Assembly (NCBI GenBank): GCA_017461445.1
Contig: JAFTXW010000014.1
Span: forward strand, 1-64,000
Source of the DNA: Oscillospiraceae bacterium
GTDB lineage: Bacteria > Bacillota > Clostridia > Oscillospirales > Oscillospiraceae
Length of the DNA stretch: 64,000 bases
Reading direction: 5' to 3'
Position 1 is the stretch's first letter. The number at the start of each line of letters is the position of its first letter. This document shows, piece by piece, positions 35,425 to 46,091 of the stretch. Position numbers and translations under genes: made by a program. The notes below the pieces were generated by a model. The model saw only the letters and a program-made list of their open reading frames with translations. It was not told the DNA's origin and searched no databases.

Positions 35425-38245
35425 ACAAATAGGACTTCAGATACTGGCCCGTATAGCTTTCCGCCACCTGGGCCACCTCCTCGGGGGTGCCGGCGGCTAC
35501 GATGTAACCGCCGCCGTCGCCGCCCTCGGGGCCCAGATCGATGATATAGTCTGCCGTCTTAATGACATCCAGATTGTGCTCGATGACCAGCACCGTATTC
35601 CCCGCGTCCACCAGCTGCTGCAGCACCTCGATGAGCTTGTGCACATCGGCGGCGTGTAGGCCGGTGGTAGGTTCGTCCAGAATATAGATGGTCTTGCCTG
35701 TGGATACCCGGGACAGCTCGGTAGCCAGCTTGACCCGCTGAGCTTCGCCGCCGGAGAGGGTGGTGCTGGACTGGCCCAGCTTCACATAGCCCAGGCCCAC
35801 CTCCACCAGGGTCTGGGCCTTTCTGCGGATCTTGGGCAGATTCTCGAAGAAATCCACCGCCTCCTCCGCGGTCATATCCAGCACCTGGGCGATATTTTTG
35901 CCCTTGTACTGGACTTCCAGGGTCTCCCGGTTGTACCGGGCACCCTTGCAGACCTCGCAGGGCACATACACATCCGCCAGGAAATGCATTTCAATCTTCA
36001 CCAGGCCGTCGCCGGAGCAGGCCTCGCAGCGGCCGCCCTTCACATTGAAGCTGAAGCGGCCTGGGCCGTAGCCCCGCATTTTCGCGTCGGCGGTAGACGC
36101 AAACAGGTCCCGGATATCGTTGAACAAACCCGTATAGGTGGCAGGATTGCTGCGTGGTGTTCTGCCGATGGGGCTCTGGTCGATGTCGATGACCTTGTCC
36201 AGATGCTCCATACCCTCCACACAGCGGCAGGCGCCGGGACGGGTACGGGCATGGTTCAGCTTACCCAGCAGCGTCTTGTTCAGAACCTCATTGACAAGAC
36301 TGGACTTGCCGGAGCCGGACACACCGGTGACACAGGTCAGGGTCCCCAGAGGGATCTCCACGTCCACATCCTTCAAATTGTTTTCCTTCGCGCCCCGGAC
36401 TGCCAGAGTCTTGCCCAGGCCCGCCCGTCTTGCGGAAGGCACAGGGATTTTCTTAAACCCGGACAGGTATTGACCTGTCACAGACCGGGGGCACGCAATG
36501 ATCTCGTCCAGCGTACCGCTGGCCACGATCTCACCGCCCCGGCTGCCCGCGCCGGGGCCTACGTCCACGATAAAGTCCGCCGCCCGCATGGTGTCCTCGT
36601 CGTGCTCCACCACGACCAGGGTATTGCCCAGATCCCGCAGGTGCTTCAGGGTCCCCAGCAGCTTGTCGTTGTCCCGCTGGTGCAGACCGATGGAGGGCTC
36701 GTCCAGAATATATAGAACGCCCATCAGGGAGGAACCGATTTGGGTAGCCAAACGAATTCGCTGGCTCTCGCCGCCGGAGAGGGTGCCGGAAGCCCGGGAT
36801 AATGTCAGATAGCTCAGGCCCACATCCATCAGGAACTGGAGCCGGGACTTGATCTCCTTCACGATCTGCTCCGCAACCAGGGCCATATTGCCCTCCAGCT
36901 GGAGGTTATTCATAAAATTCAGCTCGTCCCGAATGCTCATGCGGCAGAAATCCATGATGCCGATGTCGCCAACGGTGACAGCCCGGGCAATGTCCGAAAG
37001 CCGGTCGCCGCCGCACTGGGGACAGGGAGCCGAAGCCATACACTCTTCCAGCTCTTTCCTGGCCGCATCGGACTGGGTTTCCTTATAACGGCGGGAAATA
37101 TTGTTTAAAATACCCTCAAAGGGCTGTTCCAGCACGCCCATGCCGTTGCCCCGGTTGTAGGTCATCCGCAGCTTTTCTCCCTTGGTGCCGTAGAGGATCA
37201 CATCCATCACCTCGTCAGGCAGATCCTTTACGGGAGCCGTCAGAGAGAAATGATATTTCTGTGCAAGTGCCTCGAAATACATGCGGAAAATAGAGTCCGT
37301 CCGGGCACTCTGCCAGCCGGAAGCCTGGATGGCCCCGTCAAAAATGGATTTACTCTTGTCCGGGATCACCAGATCCGCGTCCGCCACCAGCCGGAAGCCC
37401 AGACCCGTACAGCTGGGGCAGGCACCGCTGGGATTGTTGAAGGAGAACATCCGGGGCTCCAGCTCCGTCAGGCTGATGCCGCAGTCCTCACAGGCGTAGT
37501 TCTGGGAGAAGCTCAGCTCCTCCTTCGTCGTGGGCAGTTCAATGGTCACAAGGCCGCCGGAATGGCTGCAGGCCGTTTCGATGGAATCCGTCAGACGGCG
37601 GCGCAGACCTTCCTTCAGAACAAGCCGGTCCACCACCAGGTCAATATTGTGCTTTTTGTTCTTTTCGGGCTTGATCTGCTCCGTCAGGTCGTAGAGGATG
37701 CCGTCCACCCGAACCCGGGCAAAGCCGCCCTTTCTCGCGTCCTCAAAGACCTTCTGATGCTCGCCCTTTTTTCCCCGGATCACGGGAGACAGAACAATGA
37801 AACGGGTGCCCTCCCCCATGGACTCGATCCGATCCACGATCTGGTCAATGGTTTGGCGGCGGATCTCCTTGCCGCACTTAGGGCAGTGGGGAACGCCCAC
37901 TCTTGCCCACAGCAGACGCAGATAATCGTAAATCTCCGTCACCGTTCCCACGGTGGAGCGGGGGTTCTTGGAGGTGGTTTTCTGGTCGATGGAAATGGCG
38001 GGAGAAAGGCCGTCGATGGAATCCACATCGGGCTTGTCCATCTGGCCCAAAAACTGCCGGGCATAAGAGCTGAGGCTCTCCACATACCGCCGCTGGCCCT
38101 CGGCATAGATGGTATCAAAGGCAAGGCTGGACTTGCCGGAGCCGGAAAGGCCCGTAAAGACCACCAGCTTATCTCTTGGGATGGTCAGATCCACATTTTT
38201 CAGGTTGTTCTCTCTGGCTCCCTGAATTCTGATTTTATCGTTCAT
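35423..38245 (-). CDS. uvrA: Excinuclease ABC subunit A
   Basis: A 940-residue ABC-type damage sensor. Two nucleotide-binding sites are visible (GLSGSGKSS and GVSGSGKSS) with signature LSGGE segments, and the Cys4 zinc fingers (CEDC, CPSC; CEAC, CEVC). The ATG at 38245 has AGGAGG upstream. It is a single-gene unit with its own promoter. No LexA-type box is clear in the upstream region. Confidence 0.98.
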   Translation of the reverse strand: MNDKIRIQGARENNLKNVDLTIPRDKLVVFTGLSGSGKSSLAFDTIYAEGQRRYVESLSSYARQFLGQMDKPDVDSIDGLSPAISIDQKTTSKNPRSTVGTVTEIYDYLRLLWARVGVPHCPKCGKEIRRQTIDQIVDRIESMGEGTRFIVLSPVIRGKKGEHQKVFEDARKGGFARVRVDGILYDLTEQIKPEKNKKHNIDLVVDRLVLKEGLRRRLTDSIETACSHSGGLVTIELPTTKEELSFSQNYACEDCGISLTELEPRMFSFNNPSGACPSCTGLGFRLVADADLVIPDKSKSIFDGAIQASGWQSARTDSIFRMYFEALAQKYHFSLTAPVKDLPDEVMDVILYGTKGEKLRMTYNRGNGMGVLEQPFEGILNNISRRYKETQSDAARKELEECMASAPCPQCGGDRLSDIARAVTVGDIGIMDFCRMSIRDELNFMNNLQLEGNMALVAEQIVKEIKSRLQFLMDVGLSYLTLSRASGTLSGGESQRIRLATQIGSSLMGVLYILDEPSIGLHQRDNDKLLGTLKHLRDLGNTLVVVEHDEDTMRAADFIVDVGPGAGSRGGEIVASGTLDEIIACPRSVTGQYLSGFKKIPVPSARRAGLGKTLAVRGAKENNLKDVDVEIPLGTLTCVTGVSGSGKSSLVNEVLNKTLLGKLNHARTRPGACRCVEGMEHLDKVIDIDQSPIGRTPRSNPATYTGLFNDIRDLFASTADAKMRGYGPGRFSFNVKGGRCEACSGDGLVKIEMHFLADVYVPCEVCKGARYNRETLEVQYKGKNIAQVLDMTAEEAVDFFENLPKIRRKAQTLVEVGLGYVKLGQSSTTLSGGEAQRVKLATELSRVSTGKTIYILDEPTTGLHAADVHKLIEVLQQLVDAGNTVLVIEHNLDVIKTADYIIDLGPEGGDGGGYIVAAGTPEEVAQVAESYTGQYLKSYL

Positions 38246-38280
38246 AAGGTCCTCCTGTCCCTGAATTTTCTTTACAGTAT

Positions 38281-38309
38281 AGTATACCACATATCGAAAA
38301 AAGTCACAA
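38281..38309 (-). promoter_or_regulatory. SigA promoter of uvrA
   Basis: TTGTGA (38304-38309), 17-nt spacer and TATACT (38281-38286) on the minus strand. The region 38310-38430 between this and the prs promoter shows nothing recognisable. Confidence 0.65.
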
Positions 38310-38433
38310 GCCCTATTTCAAACAAAATTTCGTTATCATAGGATTTGACAGGTTTCGGCAGATTCTGGGCGGATTGTCAGAAGGTGCCAACTTTCTTTGC
38401 CGTTTTTTCGGCGTTATTTCTTTGCATATAGTG

Positions 38434-38463
38434 TTGCTTTTTTGTGCGGTTCAATGCTATAAT
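38434..38463 (+). promoter_or_regulatory. SigA promoter of prs
   Basis: TTGCTT (38434-38439), 18-nt spacer, TATAAT (38458-38463). A leader of about 75 nt with a small GCAGAA-TG-TTCTGC palindrome precedes the start codon. Confidence 0.65.
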
Positions 38464-38540
38464 GTGTGCATAATAGCGAGCAGAATGTTCTGCCCGCGGA
38501 ACATAAAATATAGAATTATAATAAGCGAGGTATTTGTTAG

Positions 38541-39506
38541 ATGATTGCGTACGGTGAAAACATCCAGGTTTTCTGCGGCAACTCCAACCCCGAATTCGCT
38601 GCCACTATCTGTAAGGAGCTGGGCCTGCCCATGGGTAAGGCCGTTGTCAAGCACTTTGCCGACGGCGAAGCTTCCGTCACTTTGGAAGAGACTGTTCGTG
38701 GTGCTGACGTATTCCTGATCCAGTCCACCTGTAAGCCTGTCAACGACCATCTCATGGAACTGCTGGTTATGATCGATGCCTGCCATCGCGCATCCGCTGG
38801 CCGTATCACCGCTGTTATTCCCTATTTCGGCTATGCCCGCCAGGACCGCAAGGCCAAGTCCCGCGATCCCATCTCCGCAAAGCTGGTAGCCAACATGATC
38901 ACGGCTGCCGGTGCTGACCGGGTCCTGACCATGGACCTGCACGCCGCCCAGATCCAGGGCTTCTTCGACATCCCTCTGGACCATCTGGTTGGTAACGTTT
39001 CCTTCGTGGATTACTACATGAAGAAGTTCCCCGAGGATCAGTACAATCACGACGACTTTGTGGTCGTCTCCCCCGACGTAGGCTCCGTTGGCCGCGCCCG
39101 TGCTTTTGCTGGTAAGGTGCACATGGGCCTGGCTATCGTTGACAAGCGTCGTCCCAAGGCCAATGTCTGTGAGGTCATGAACATCATCGGTGATGTCAGA
39201 GGCAAGACCTGCATCCTGTATGACGACATGGTGGATACCGCCGGCTCCCTGTGCAACGCTGCCCGTGCTCTGGTGGAGGTTGGCGGTGCCAAAGAGGTCT
39301 ACGCCTGCGCTACCCATGGTGTTCTGTCCGGCCCCGCTTACGAGCGTCTGGAAGAGAGCCCCATTAAGGAAATGCTGTTCCTGAACACCATTCCCCAGGT
39401 CGGCAATACCCCCAGCGGCAAGCTCAAGTTCCTGGATGTGGCTCCCGTGTTCGCCCGTGCCATCGAGCATATCCACGGCGCGACCTCCATCGCAGACCTG
39501 TTCTAA
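38541..39506 (+). CDS. prs: Ribose-phosphate pyrophosphokinase
   Basis: A 321-residue enzyme that makes PRPP from ribose 5-phosphate and ATP for nucleotide, His and Trp synthesis. The PYFGYARQDRK ATP loop, DLHAAQIQGFFDIP and the PRPP-binding segment ILYDDMVDTAGSL are intact. The ribosome site GAGG is 13 nt upstream and weak. Strong codon bias indicates high expression. pth begins 3 nt after the stop. Confidence 0.97.
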   Translation: MIAYGENIQVFCGNSNPEFAATICKELGLPMGKAVVKHFADGEASVTLEETVRGADVFLIQSTCKPVNDHLMELLVMIDACHRASAGRITAVIPYFGYARQDRKAKSRDPISAKLVANMITAAGADRVLTMDLHAAQIQGFFDIPLDHLVGNVSFVDYYMKKFPEDQYNHDDFVVVSPDVGSVGRARAFAGKVHMGLAIVDKRRPKANVCEVMNIIGDVRGKTCILYDDMVDTAGSLCNAARALVEVGGAKEVYACATHGVLSGPAYERLEESPIKEMLFLNTIPQVGNTPSGKLKFLDVAPVFARAIEHIHGATSIADLF

Positions 39507-39509
39507 GCC

Positions 39510-40106
39510 GTGTTTAAAAAATCCAATAACGAAGCCTGGCTCATCGTGGGCCTGGGCAATCCCGGCCGGGAATACGAAAAGACCCGCCACAACTGCGGCT
39601 TCCGGGCTGTGGATCTGCTGGCAGACAAGCTGGGGTGTAAAATCGACAAGCTGAAGTTCCAGGGACTGTACTGCCAGACCAATTACAACGGCGCCAAGCT
39701 GTTCCTGCTGAAGCCCCAGACCTTTATGAACCTGTCGGGCCGCAGTGTACTGCAGCTGAGTGCGTATTTTGGCATCCCGCCCCAGCGGATCATCGTCCTG
39801 TTCGACGACATTTCCCTGGCTCCCGGACGGCTGCGTATCCGGGCCGACGGCTCCGCCGGCGGTCACAACGGCATCAAGTCCATCATCCAGGAGGTTGGCT
39901 CTCAGGCCTTCCCCCGGGTGAAGATCGGTGTGGGTGCCAAGCCCAATCCTGAGTACGACTTGGCTGACTGGGTGCTGTCCACCTTCTCCGCCAGCGAGGA
40001 AAAGGCCCTGGCAGTGGCGTTGGAAAATGCCGCCGATGCGGCTCTCGCCATTATCGACTACGGCGTTCCCGAAGCCGCCAACCGCTTCAACGGATCGCAT
40101 CCCTAA
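39510..40106 (+). CDS. pth: Peptidyl-tRNA hydrolase
   Basis: A 198-residue enzyme that recycles peptidyl-tRNA released by stalled ribosomes. GLGNPGREYEKTRHNCGF holds the catalytic His (about residue 28), and the Asn/Asp residues in FMNLSG and DDISLAPGRLRIR are conserved. The start is a GTG without a strong ribosome site, 3 nt after prs, so translational coupling is likely. Confidence 0.95.
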   Translation: MFKKSNNEAWLIVGLGNPGREYEKTRHNCGFRAVDLLADKLGCKIDKLKFQGLYCQTNYNGAKLFLLKPQTFMNLSGRSVLQLSAYFGIPPQRIIVLFDDISLAPGRLRIRADGSAGGHNGIKSIIQEVGSQAFPRVKIGVGAKPNPEYDLADWVLSTFSASEEKALAVALENAADAALAIIDYGVPEAANRFNGSHP

Positions 40107-40127
40107 TCGCATATTGTCACAAAACCA

Positions 40128-40156
40128 CGGAAAGGGGGTATTTATCCCCCTTTCCG
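40128..40156 (+). terminator. Terminator-like hairpin after pth
   Basis: An 11-bp stem (40128-40138 with 40146-40156) with a 7-nt loop; only CTTTG follows, so termination may be partial and mfd may be cotranscribed. Confidence 0.6.
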
Positions 40157-40184
40157 CTTTGTCACGTTGTCCCAAAATCGTTCC

Positions 40185-40214
40185 GTAGGGGTCGATACCC
40201 ACATCGATCCCCAT
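40185..40214. repeat. GTAGGGG-type hairpin repeat before mfd
   Basis: GGGGTCGAT (40188-40196) pairs with ATCGATCCCC (40203-40212) around ACCCAC. The opening GTAGGGG is shared with the element at 7013-7134. It is probably a short relative of that dispersed repeat. Confidence 0.5.
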
Positions 40215-40233
40215 AAGCAATGAGGTATTTACT

Positions 40234-43200
40234 ATGGAACAACTCCTCTCTCTTTTAAAAACCATCCCTGAATATTCCGCAATGGTCACCGCCTTGGAAA
40301 ACCGGGAAAACGTGGCCGTTACCGGCATTGGTCAGATCAACCGCAGCCATATGATTGCGGGCCTGCACCGGGACTGCAAGCGTCCTCTTGTAGTCTTATG
40401 TCAGGATGACATGGCTGCCCGGAGGCTCCAGGAGGAGCTGAAGGGCTTTCTGGGAGAAACGGCTCCCATCCTGCCGGGCCGCGACCTGACCATGTACGAT
40501 GCCGCAGTGGTCTCCCGTGCCTGGGAGCAGAAGCGGCTGCGGCAGCTCTACGACCTGGCCCGGGGCGAAACGCCCATCCAGCTGATGTCTTGGGAATCCA
40601 TGAGTCAGCGCACCATGCCAAAGGATGTGTTGATGAACGCCGCCTTTACATTGGAGGTGGGCAGGGAATATCCCATTGACGATCTGACCCGCCGTCTCAC
40701 CGCCGCAGGCTACAGCCGCTGCGGCATGGTAGAGGGCCCCGGCCAGTTTGCCGTTCGCGGCGGCATTGTAGACGTTTACTCCCCCGCTTCCGACCGGCCC
40801 ATCCGGGCGGAGTTCTTTGGCGATGAACTGGACACTATGGGCTACTTCGAGCCGGAGACCCAGCGGCGCAGCGAGAATACCGACGCCGTCACCATTCTGC
40901 CCGTGGGCGAGACCCAGCCCAGCCTGCATCCCAAGGGTCTGAGCGGATTGTGCAAGGATATTGCCGCATTGATTGCCCGGCAGAAGCGGCGAAAAAATAT
41001 CAACGAGCCGCTGATCACCACACTGACCAAAGACCTGGAAAAATACGAAAACGACCTGAATAACCCCGCTTCCGACCGTTACATGGCTCTCATTTATCCC
41101 GAAATGGCCACCGCCGCTGACTATATTCCCGCCGATGCCATTGTGGTTCTGTGCGACCAAAGCAGTCTCCATCGTGCCGCCCGTACTCGCTGCGACGAAA
41201 TGGGTATGCAGCTGGACAGCATGCTCCAGGCGGGCCTGGTAGCAGGTGAATTGTGCGATTATGTGTGCCAGTGGGAGGATTTCTGCGGCACCCTTCAGGG
41301 AAAATCCGTGGTCTATTTCGATGCCTTTGGTGGCAGTTCGTACCCCGAAGATTGTCCGCCAAAGCAGCTGCTGCCCATGACCGCCAAGCAACTGCCCGGC
41401 TACGCAGGCAACATGGACACCGCCGCCAGCGATCTGGCCCATTATCAGAAGATGGAATTTGGTTCTCTGGTGCTCTGCGGCACTCGCCGCCGGGCGGAGT
41501 TGCTGCAGCAGATGCTCCGGGAAAAGGGCCTGTCCGCTTTCCTGTGCATCCCCCTGACCACGCTTCCCAAACCGGGACAGATTTTGCTGACGGAGGGCAC
41601 CCTACCCTTCGGCATGGAATATCCTCTCAGTAAGCTTGCCGTCCTTACCGAGGGCCAGCTGATTTCCCGTGGGGAACCCAAGCGGAAGGCTGCCAAAAAA
41701 ACCGGCTCCACAAATCGGCAGAAGCTGAACTCCTTCACCGACCTGACCCCCGGCGATTTGGTTGTCCACGAAAACTACGGCATTGGCCGGTTTGTTGCCA
41801 TGGAGCAGATCAAGGTAGATAACGCAGTGAAGGACTATATCAAGATCGCCTACCAGGGCAGCGACACCCTCTTTGTCCCTGCCACCCAGCTGGATCTGGT
41901 GAGCAAATACATCGGCGGAGGCGGCGAGGATACCAACGTAAAACTGAACAAAATCGGTTCCGATGCCTGGCAAAAGACCAAGGCCAAGGCCCGGAAGGCC
42001 GCAAAAGACATGGCGGGCGAGCTGATCCAGCTCTACGCCGCCCGGAAACGGCAGATGGGCTTTGCCTTTTCTGCCGATGCTCCCTGGCAGAAGGAATTTG
42101 AAGACAACTTCCCCTACCCCGAGACTGACGACCAGCTGCGCTGCATCGCGGACATCAAACACGATATGGAGTCCCCCACCCCCATGGACCGGCTGCTCTG
42201 CGGCGACGTAGGCTTCGGCAAAACGGAGGTAGCCCTCCGGGCGGTGATGAAGGCCGTTATGGACGGCAAGCAGGTTGCCATTCTGGTACCCACCACCGTT
42301 CTGGCCCAGCAGCATTACCAGACTGCCGTGGCCCGGTTCCGAGGCTTCCCGGTGAACATCGACGTGCTCAGCCGCTTCCGCACTCCCAAGCTGCAGCAAC
42401 GGACTATCCAAAATCTCCGGGCCGGCTCCGTTGACCTTATCATAGGCACCCATAAACTGCTTCAAAAGAGCGTACAATTTAAAGACTTAGGCCTGCTGAT
42501 CATCGACGAAGAGCAGCGGTTTGGTGTCAGCCACAAGGAGCGTCTGAAAGAAATGTCCAAGGGCATAGACGTGCTGACCCTCTCCGCCACCCCTATCCCC
42601 CGGACACTGAACATGGCCCTCTCCGGCATTCGGGATATGTCCACCATTGAGGAGCCGCCCGCTGACCGTTACCCCGTCCAGACCTTCGTCATGGAACATA
42701 ATGAGGCCATCATCGACGATGCCATCCGCCGCGAAGTCGAGCGGGGCGGGCAGGTCTACTATCTCCACAACCGCACCGAAACCATCGACCAATGCGCCTC
42801 GGCACTGAAACGGCGCATCCCCGGCCTTAGTGTTGCCGTGGCCCACGGTCAGATGGGCGAAGATTCCCTGGGCGACGTGATGCAGGCTATGACGGAGGGT
42901 GAAATTCAGGTGCTGGTCTGCACCACCATTATTGAAACGGGCCTGGATATTCCCAACGCCAATACCCTCATCATCGAAAACGCCGACCGCTTCGGCCTTT
43001 CCCAGCTGCACCAGCTGCGGGGCCGTGTGGGCCGCTCCACCCGCCATGCTTACGCCTACTTCACCTACCGCCCTGACAAGAACCTGACGGAAATCGCCGA
43101 AAAACGTCTCTCTGCCATCCGGGATTTTGCCGAGTTTGGCTCCGGCTTCAAGATCGCCATGCGTGACCTGGAAATTCGCGGTGCGGGCAATCTCTTGGGC

Positions 43201-43749
43201 GCGGAACAATCCGGCCACATGATGAGCGTGGGCTACGACATGTATCTGAAACTGCTGGACGAAGCCGTTCTGGAAGAAAAGGGCGAAGCTCCCAAGACCC
43301 CCGACTGCACTGCCGACCTGAATGTCACCGCCAATGTGGACAAAAACTACGTTTCCCGGGGCGAGGAGCGGATGGATCTGTACCGCCGTATGGCGGCTGT
43401 CCGCACCCAGGAGGACGCTGACGACCTGCTGGACGAGATCGTGGACCGCTACGGCGAGCCTCCCAAGGGCGTGCTGAACCTGATCGACATTGCCCTGCTC
43501 CGTGCCAAAGCAAGAGAGGTAGGTATCAAGGACATCCGCCAGAAGGCGGGCGATGTGCTGTTCACTCTCAGCAATTTGAATTTCGAGGCCGTTGGCTCCC
43601 TCTGCGCCGATGCCGACTACAAGACCCGGGTCACCTTCCTGGCCAACGCCAAGGAGCCCACCCTGCGCCTGAAGCTCTCCACCGGCGTGGACAGCCTGAA
43701 GCAGAGCAAGGTTTTCATCGACCGTTACAGAAGCTTCATCAATTCTTAA
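40234..43749 (+). CDS. mfd: Transcription-repair coupling factor
   Basis: A 1171-residue ATPase that removes stalled RNA polymerase and recruits UvrA. It has an N-terminal UvrB-like module, a CarD/RID domain (LTPGDLVVHENYGIGRFV), a RecG-like translocase (GDVGFGKTEVALRA, IIDEEQRFGVSH, LSATPIPRTLNMALSG, RGRVGRS) and a C-terminal UvrA-binding TRCF domain. The start at 40234 has GAGGT upstream (weak). It completes excision repair together with uvrA and uvrB. Confidence 0.98.
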   Translation: MEQLLSLLKTIPEYSAMVTALENRENVAVTGIGQINRSHMIAGLHRDCKRPLVVLCQDDMAARRLQEELKGFLGETAPILPGRDLTMYDAAVVSRAWEQKRLRQLYDLARGETPIQLMSWESMSQRTMPKDVLMNAAFTLEVGREYPIDDLTRRLTAAGYSRCGMVEGPGQFAVRGGIVDVYSPASDRPIRAEFFGDELDTMGYFEPETQRRSENTDAVTILPVGETQPSLHPKGLSGLCKDIAALIARQKRRKNINEPLITTLTKDLEKYENDLNNPASDRYMALIYPEMATAADYIPADAIVVLCDQSSLHRAARTRCDEMGMQLDSMLQAGLVAGELCDYVCQWEDFCGTLQGKSVVYFDAFGGSSYPEDCPPKQLLPMTAKQLPGYAGNMDTAASDLAHYQKMEFGSLVLCGTRRRAELLQQMLREKGLSAFLCIPLTTLPKPGQILLTEGTLPFGMEYPLSKLAVLTEGQLISRGEPKRKAAKKTGSTNRQKLNSFTDLTPGDLVVHENYGIGRFVAMEQIKVDNAVKDYIKIAYQGSDTLFVPATQLDLVSKYIGGGGEDTNVKLNKIGSDAWQKTKAKARKAAKDMAGELIQLYAARKRQMGFAFSADAPWQKEFEDNFPYPETDDQLRCIADIKHDMESPTPMDRLLCGDVGFGKTEVALRAVMKAVMDGKQVAILVPTTVLAQQHYQTAVARFRGFPVNIDVLSRFRTPKLQQRTIQNLRAGSVDLIIGTHKLLQKSVQFKDLGLLIIDEEQRFGVSHKERLKEMSKGIDVLTLSATPIPRTLNMALSGIRDMSTIEEPPADRYPVQTFVMEHNEAIIDDAIRREVERGGQVYYLHNRTETIDQCASALKRRIPGLSVAVAHGQMGEDSLGDVMQAMTEGEIQVLVCTTIIETGLDIPNANTLIIENADRFGLSQLHQLRGRVGRSTRHAYAYFTYRPDKNLTEIAEKRLSAIRDFAEFGSGFKIAMRDLEIRGAGNLLGAEQSGHMMSVGYDMYLKLLDEAVLEEKGEAPKTPDCTADLNVTANVDKNYVSRGEERMDLYRRMAAVRTQEDADDLLDEIVDRYGEPPKGVLNLIDIALLRAKAREVGIKDIRQKAGDVLFTLSNLNFEAVGSLCADADYKTRVTFLANAKEPTLRLKLSTGVDSLKQSKVFIDRYRSFINS

Positions 43750-43771
43750 GAGTTCCAGATTATGTAAAGCA

Positions 43772-43799
43772 TTGTAATTCGGGAAAAACCTGCTATAAT
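43772..43799 (+). promoter_or_regulatory. SigA promoter of the VanW gene
   Basis: TTGTAA (43772-43777), 16-nt spacer and TATAAT (43794-43799). Confidence 0.65.
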
Positions 43800-43834
43800 A
43801 GGCTTATCCTACCCCTATGACAGGAGGTCATAAC

Positions 43835-45967
43835 ATGGCAAAAGGCAAATTTTCCCAGCCGAGAGGCTGGAGTGATAACGATCCCACCCAGAAGCTGCCC
43901 CCCATCCGGAAAGAGGAAGATCTGCTTCCGGTGGACATCGACTTCATGGCGGATATGCCGGAATATATCCCCACCCCTGCAGAGAACCCCTTCCCTCCCC
44001 AGCAGGAAGCGGAGGAGTTCCCCCAGCCTGTCCCCGAGGAGCAGGCCATGGAGGACACCTTCCGCCAGGTCACCGGGCAGGAAGAGGATTTTGGGGAAGA
44101 ATACTACGAAGAGGAATACGAACCCCACCGGAATGGCTTGGGCGATTTCCTCCGCCAGAACCGGAAGGTGCTGCTGGTCAGCATCTGCGCAGTGCTGCTG
44201 ATCGCCATCATCGGTGCCATCGCGTTTGTATTCCTCAGCTCCGCTGCGGACCCCTACGACGGACGAATTCTGAACAACGTGACCATTGCCGGCATCCATG
44301 TGGGAGGCATGACCCGGGGCGAAGCGGAGGAAGTGGTAAAGAACGCCCTCAGCAGCCGCTACAGCAGCATGGATATGGTGGTCACCCTGCCGGAGGACAC
44401 CCTGTACCTTTCCCCAGAGCACACCGGTGCCAGGCTGGATGTGGCCGCTGCCGTAAAGGAAGCCTTCGATTATGGCCGCACCGGTACCGAAGCGGAGCAG
44501 GCAGCCGCCTATAACGCCTCCCTCACCACAAATCACACCATCGGCTTGCTGCCCTACCTGAATCTGGATGAGAGATACATCCGGGGCGAGCTGGAGCTGT
44601 ATGCCAGCCAGTTCGGCAGTACCCTGTCCCAGTCCACCTACAAGCTGGAAGGCGAACGGCCCGCCCTGGACGCGGAAAACTATGACCCGGATGCCCCTTG
44701 TCAGAATCTGGTCATCACCATGGGCACCCCTGGTCTGGGTTTGGATATCGGTCAGCTGTTCAATGACATTCTGGATGCCTACAGCTTCAACCAGTTCCAG
44801 GTGGAGGTAAAAGAGATTGCCCCGGAGGCCCTCCCCGAAGAGCTGGATCTGGAAGCCATTTACGAAGAATTTTACATCGAGCCGGTGAACGCCAGCGTGG
44901 ATATGGAAAAATACGAACCTATCCCCGGTACCTACGGCTACGGCTTTGATCTGGAGCAGGCAAAGTCACTGGTAGCCGATGCCGATTACGGCGAGACCAT
45001 CATCATCCCCATGGCCTGCATCGAGCCGGAGATCATGGAGGACGAGGTTTTCTTCCGGGATGTACTGGGTGAATGCCAGACCCCCCACACCACCAACGAA
45101 AAGCGCAACGTAAACCTGGGCCTTGCCTGCGCCGCCCTGGACGGCCTGATCCTGTATCCCGGTGACGAGTTCTCCTTCAACGAAGCTCTGGGCGAGCGCA
45201 CCACTGAAAAGGGGTATCAGGCCGCGCCTACCTACTCCGGCGTGGAAGTGATCGATTCTGTGGGCGGAGGCATCTGCCAGGTGTCCTCCACCCTCTACTG
45301 GTGCACCCTGCTGTCCGATCTGGAGATCGTGAGCCGGGTAAACCACGGTATGCCCGTTACATACATGGATCTGGGTCTGGATGCCACCGTCAGCTGGGGC
45401 TATCCCGACTACCAGTTCAAGAACAACACCAATTTCCCCATTATGATCCACGCGGAAGTGTCGGACGGCTATGTGAAGATGCAGATTTTGGGTACCGACG
45501 AACGGGACTACTATGTGAAAATGGAAGCCCAGATCGTCAGCGTGGAGTATCCCGAAACCGTCTATGAAGAGCACGGCCCCGACGAGGGCTACTACGATGG
45601 TGAGGTCATCCAGTCCCCCTCCATCGGCTATGTGGCAAGAAGCTACAAGGTCAAGTACAGCAAGGAGACGGACGAGGAGATCTCCCGGGAATTTGAAGCC
45701 CGCTCCCAGTATAAGACTGTGGATAAGATCGTGGTAAAAATCGTGAAGGACGAGGATGAGACCAAGCCTTCCGAAGATACCTCCCCCGAGGAAACCAAGA
45801 AGCCCGCAGAGACTACCCAGCCTGCAGAGACTGCGGCCCCGGAAACCACCCAGCCTGTGGAAACCACCGCAGCTCCTGCTGAGACTACCCAGGCAACCGA
45901 GCCGCCCGCCACAGAAGCTCCTGCAGCAGAAGCACCCGCAGCCGAAACCTCCGGCGATGACGCATAA
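43835..45967 (+). CDS. VanW-family cell wall protein with PG-binding domain
   Basis: A 710-residue bitopic protein. An acidic, Pro-rich cytoplasmic tail (1-100) precedes one membrane helix (about 112-135). Outside come a PG_binding_4-type domain (NVTIAGIHVGGMTRGEAEEV), the VanW domain (DEFSFNEALGERTTEKGY, GGGICQVSSTLYW), a G5-like region and a Thr/Pro/Glu-rich tail ending in TSGDDA. The tail has no sortase motif. VanW occurs in some vancomycin clusters but is widespread and its activity unknown. GGAGGTCATAAC precedes the ATG. Confidence 0.9.
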   Translation: MAKGKFSQPRGWSDNDPTQKLPPIRKEEDLLPVDIDFMADMPEYIPTPAENPFPPQQEAEEFPQPVPEEQAMEDTFRQVTGQEEDFGEEYYEEEYEPHRNGLGDFLRQNRKVLLVSICAVLLIAIIGAIAFVFLSSAADPYDGRILNNVTIAGIHVGGMTRGEAEEVVKNALSSRYSSMDMVVTLPEDTLYLSPEHTGARLDVAAAVKEAFDYGRTGTEAEQAAAYNASLTTNHTIGLLPYLNLDERYIRGELELYASQFGSTLSQSTYKLEGERPALDAENYDPDAPCQNLVITMGTPGLGLDIGQLFNDILDAYSFNQFQVEVKEIAPEALPEELDLEAIYEEFYIEPVNASVDMEKYEPIPGTYGYGFDLEQAKSLVADADYGETIIIPMACIEPEIMEDEVFFRDVLGECQTPHTTNEKRNVNLGLACAALDGLILYPGDEFSFNEALGERTTEKGYQAAPTYSGVEVIDSVGGGICQVSSTLYWCTLLSDLEIVSRVNHGMPVTYMDLGLDATVSWGYPDYQFKNNTNFPIMIHAEVSDGYVKMQILGTDERDYYVKMEAQIVSVEYPETVYEEHGPDEGYYDGEVIQSPSIGYVARSYKVKYSKETDEEISREFEARSQYKTVDKIVVKIVKDEDETKPSEDTSPEETKKPAETTQPAETAAPETTQPVETTAAPAETTQATEPPATEAPAAEAPAAETSGDDA

Positions 45968-45972
45968 TCCTC

Positions 45973-46004
45973 TCCCCGCCATCAAAAGATGGCGGGGATT
46001 TTTT
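45973..46004 (+). terminator. Terminator of the VanW gene
   Basis: An 11-bp stem (45973-45983 with 45988-45998), AAAA loop, then TTTTTT. Confidence 0.93.
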
Positions 46005-46015
46005 GTACTCCCCTA

Positions 46016-46059
46016 TTGACAAACGGATATCCATATCATACAATATCATTAGATGATAT
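46016..46059 (+). promoter_or_regulatory. padR promoter with ATATCAT/ATGATAT operator
   Basis: TTGACA (46016-46021), 17-nt spacer and TACAAT (46039-46044). A perfect inverted repeat ATATCAT-TAG-ATGATAT (46043-46059) overlaps the -10; ATATC/GATAT half-sites are typical of PadR operators. More GATAT-like half-sites flank it (46026-46036, 46068-46073). Confidence 0.78.
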
Positions 46060-46091
46060 CAATTAACGATATTGCAAGGGAGGGATGCAGT

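Noticed and set aside
38246..38540. Possible LexA (SOS) box between uvrA and prs
   Set aside because: I looked for the Gram-positive GAACnnnnGTTC pattern; only a GAATGTTC-like stretch in the prs leader was seen, which does not fit.
38457..40328. A 623-codon minus-strand open frame across prs and pth
   Set aside because: Antisense shadow; prs and pth carry all family motifs and the prs promoter fits.
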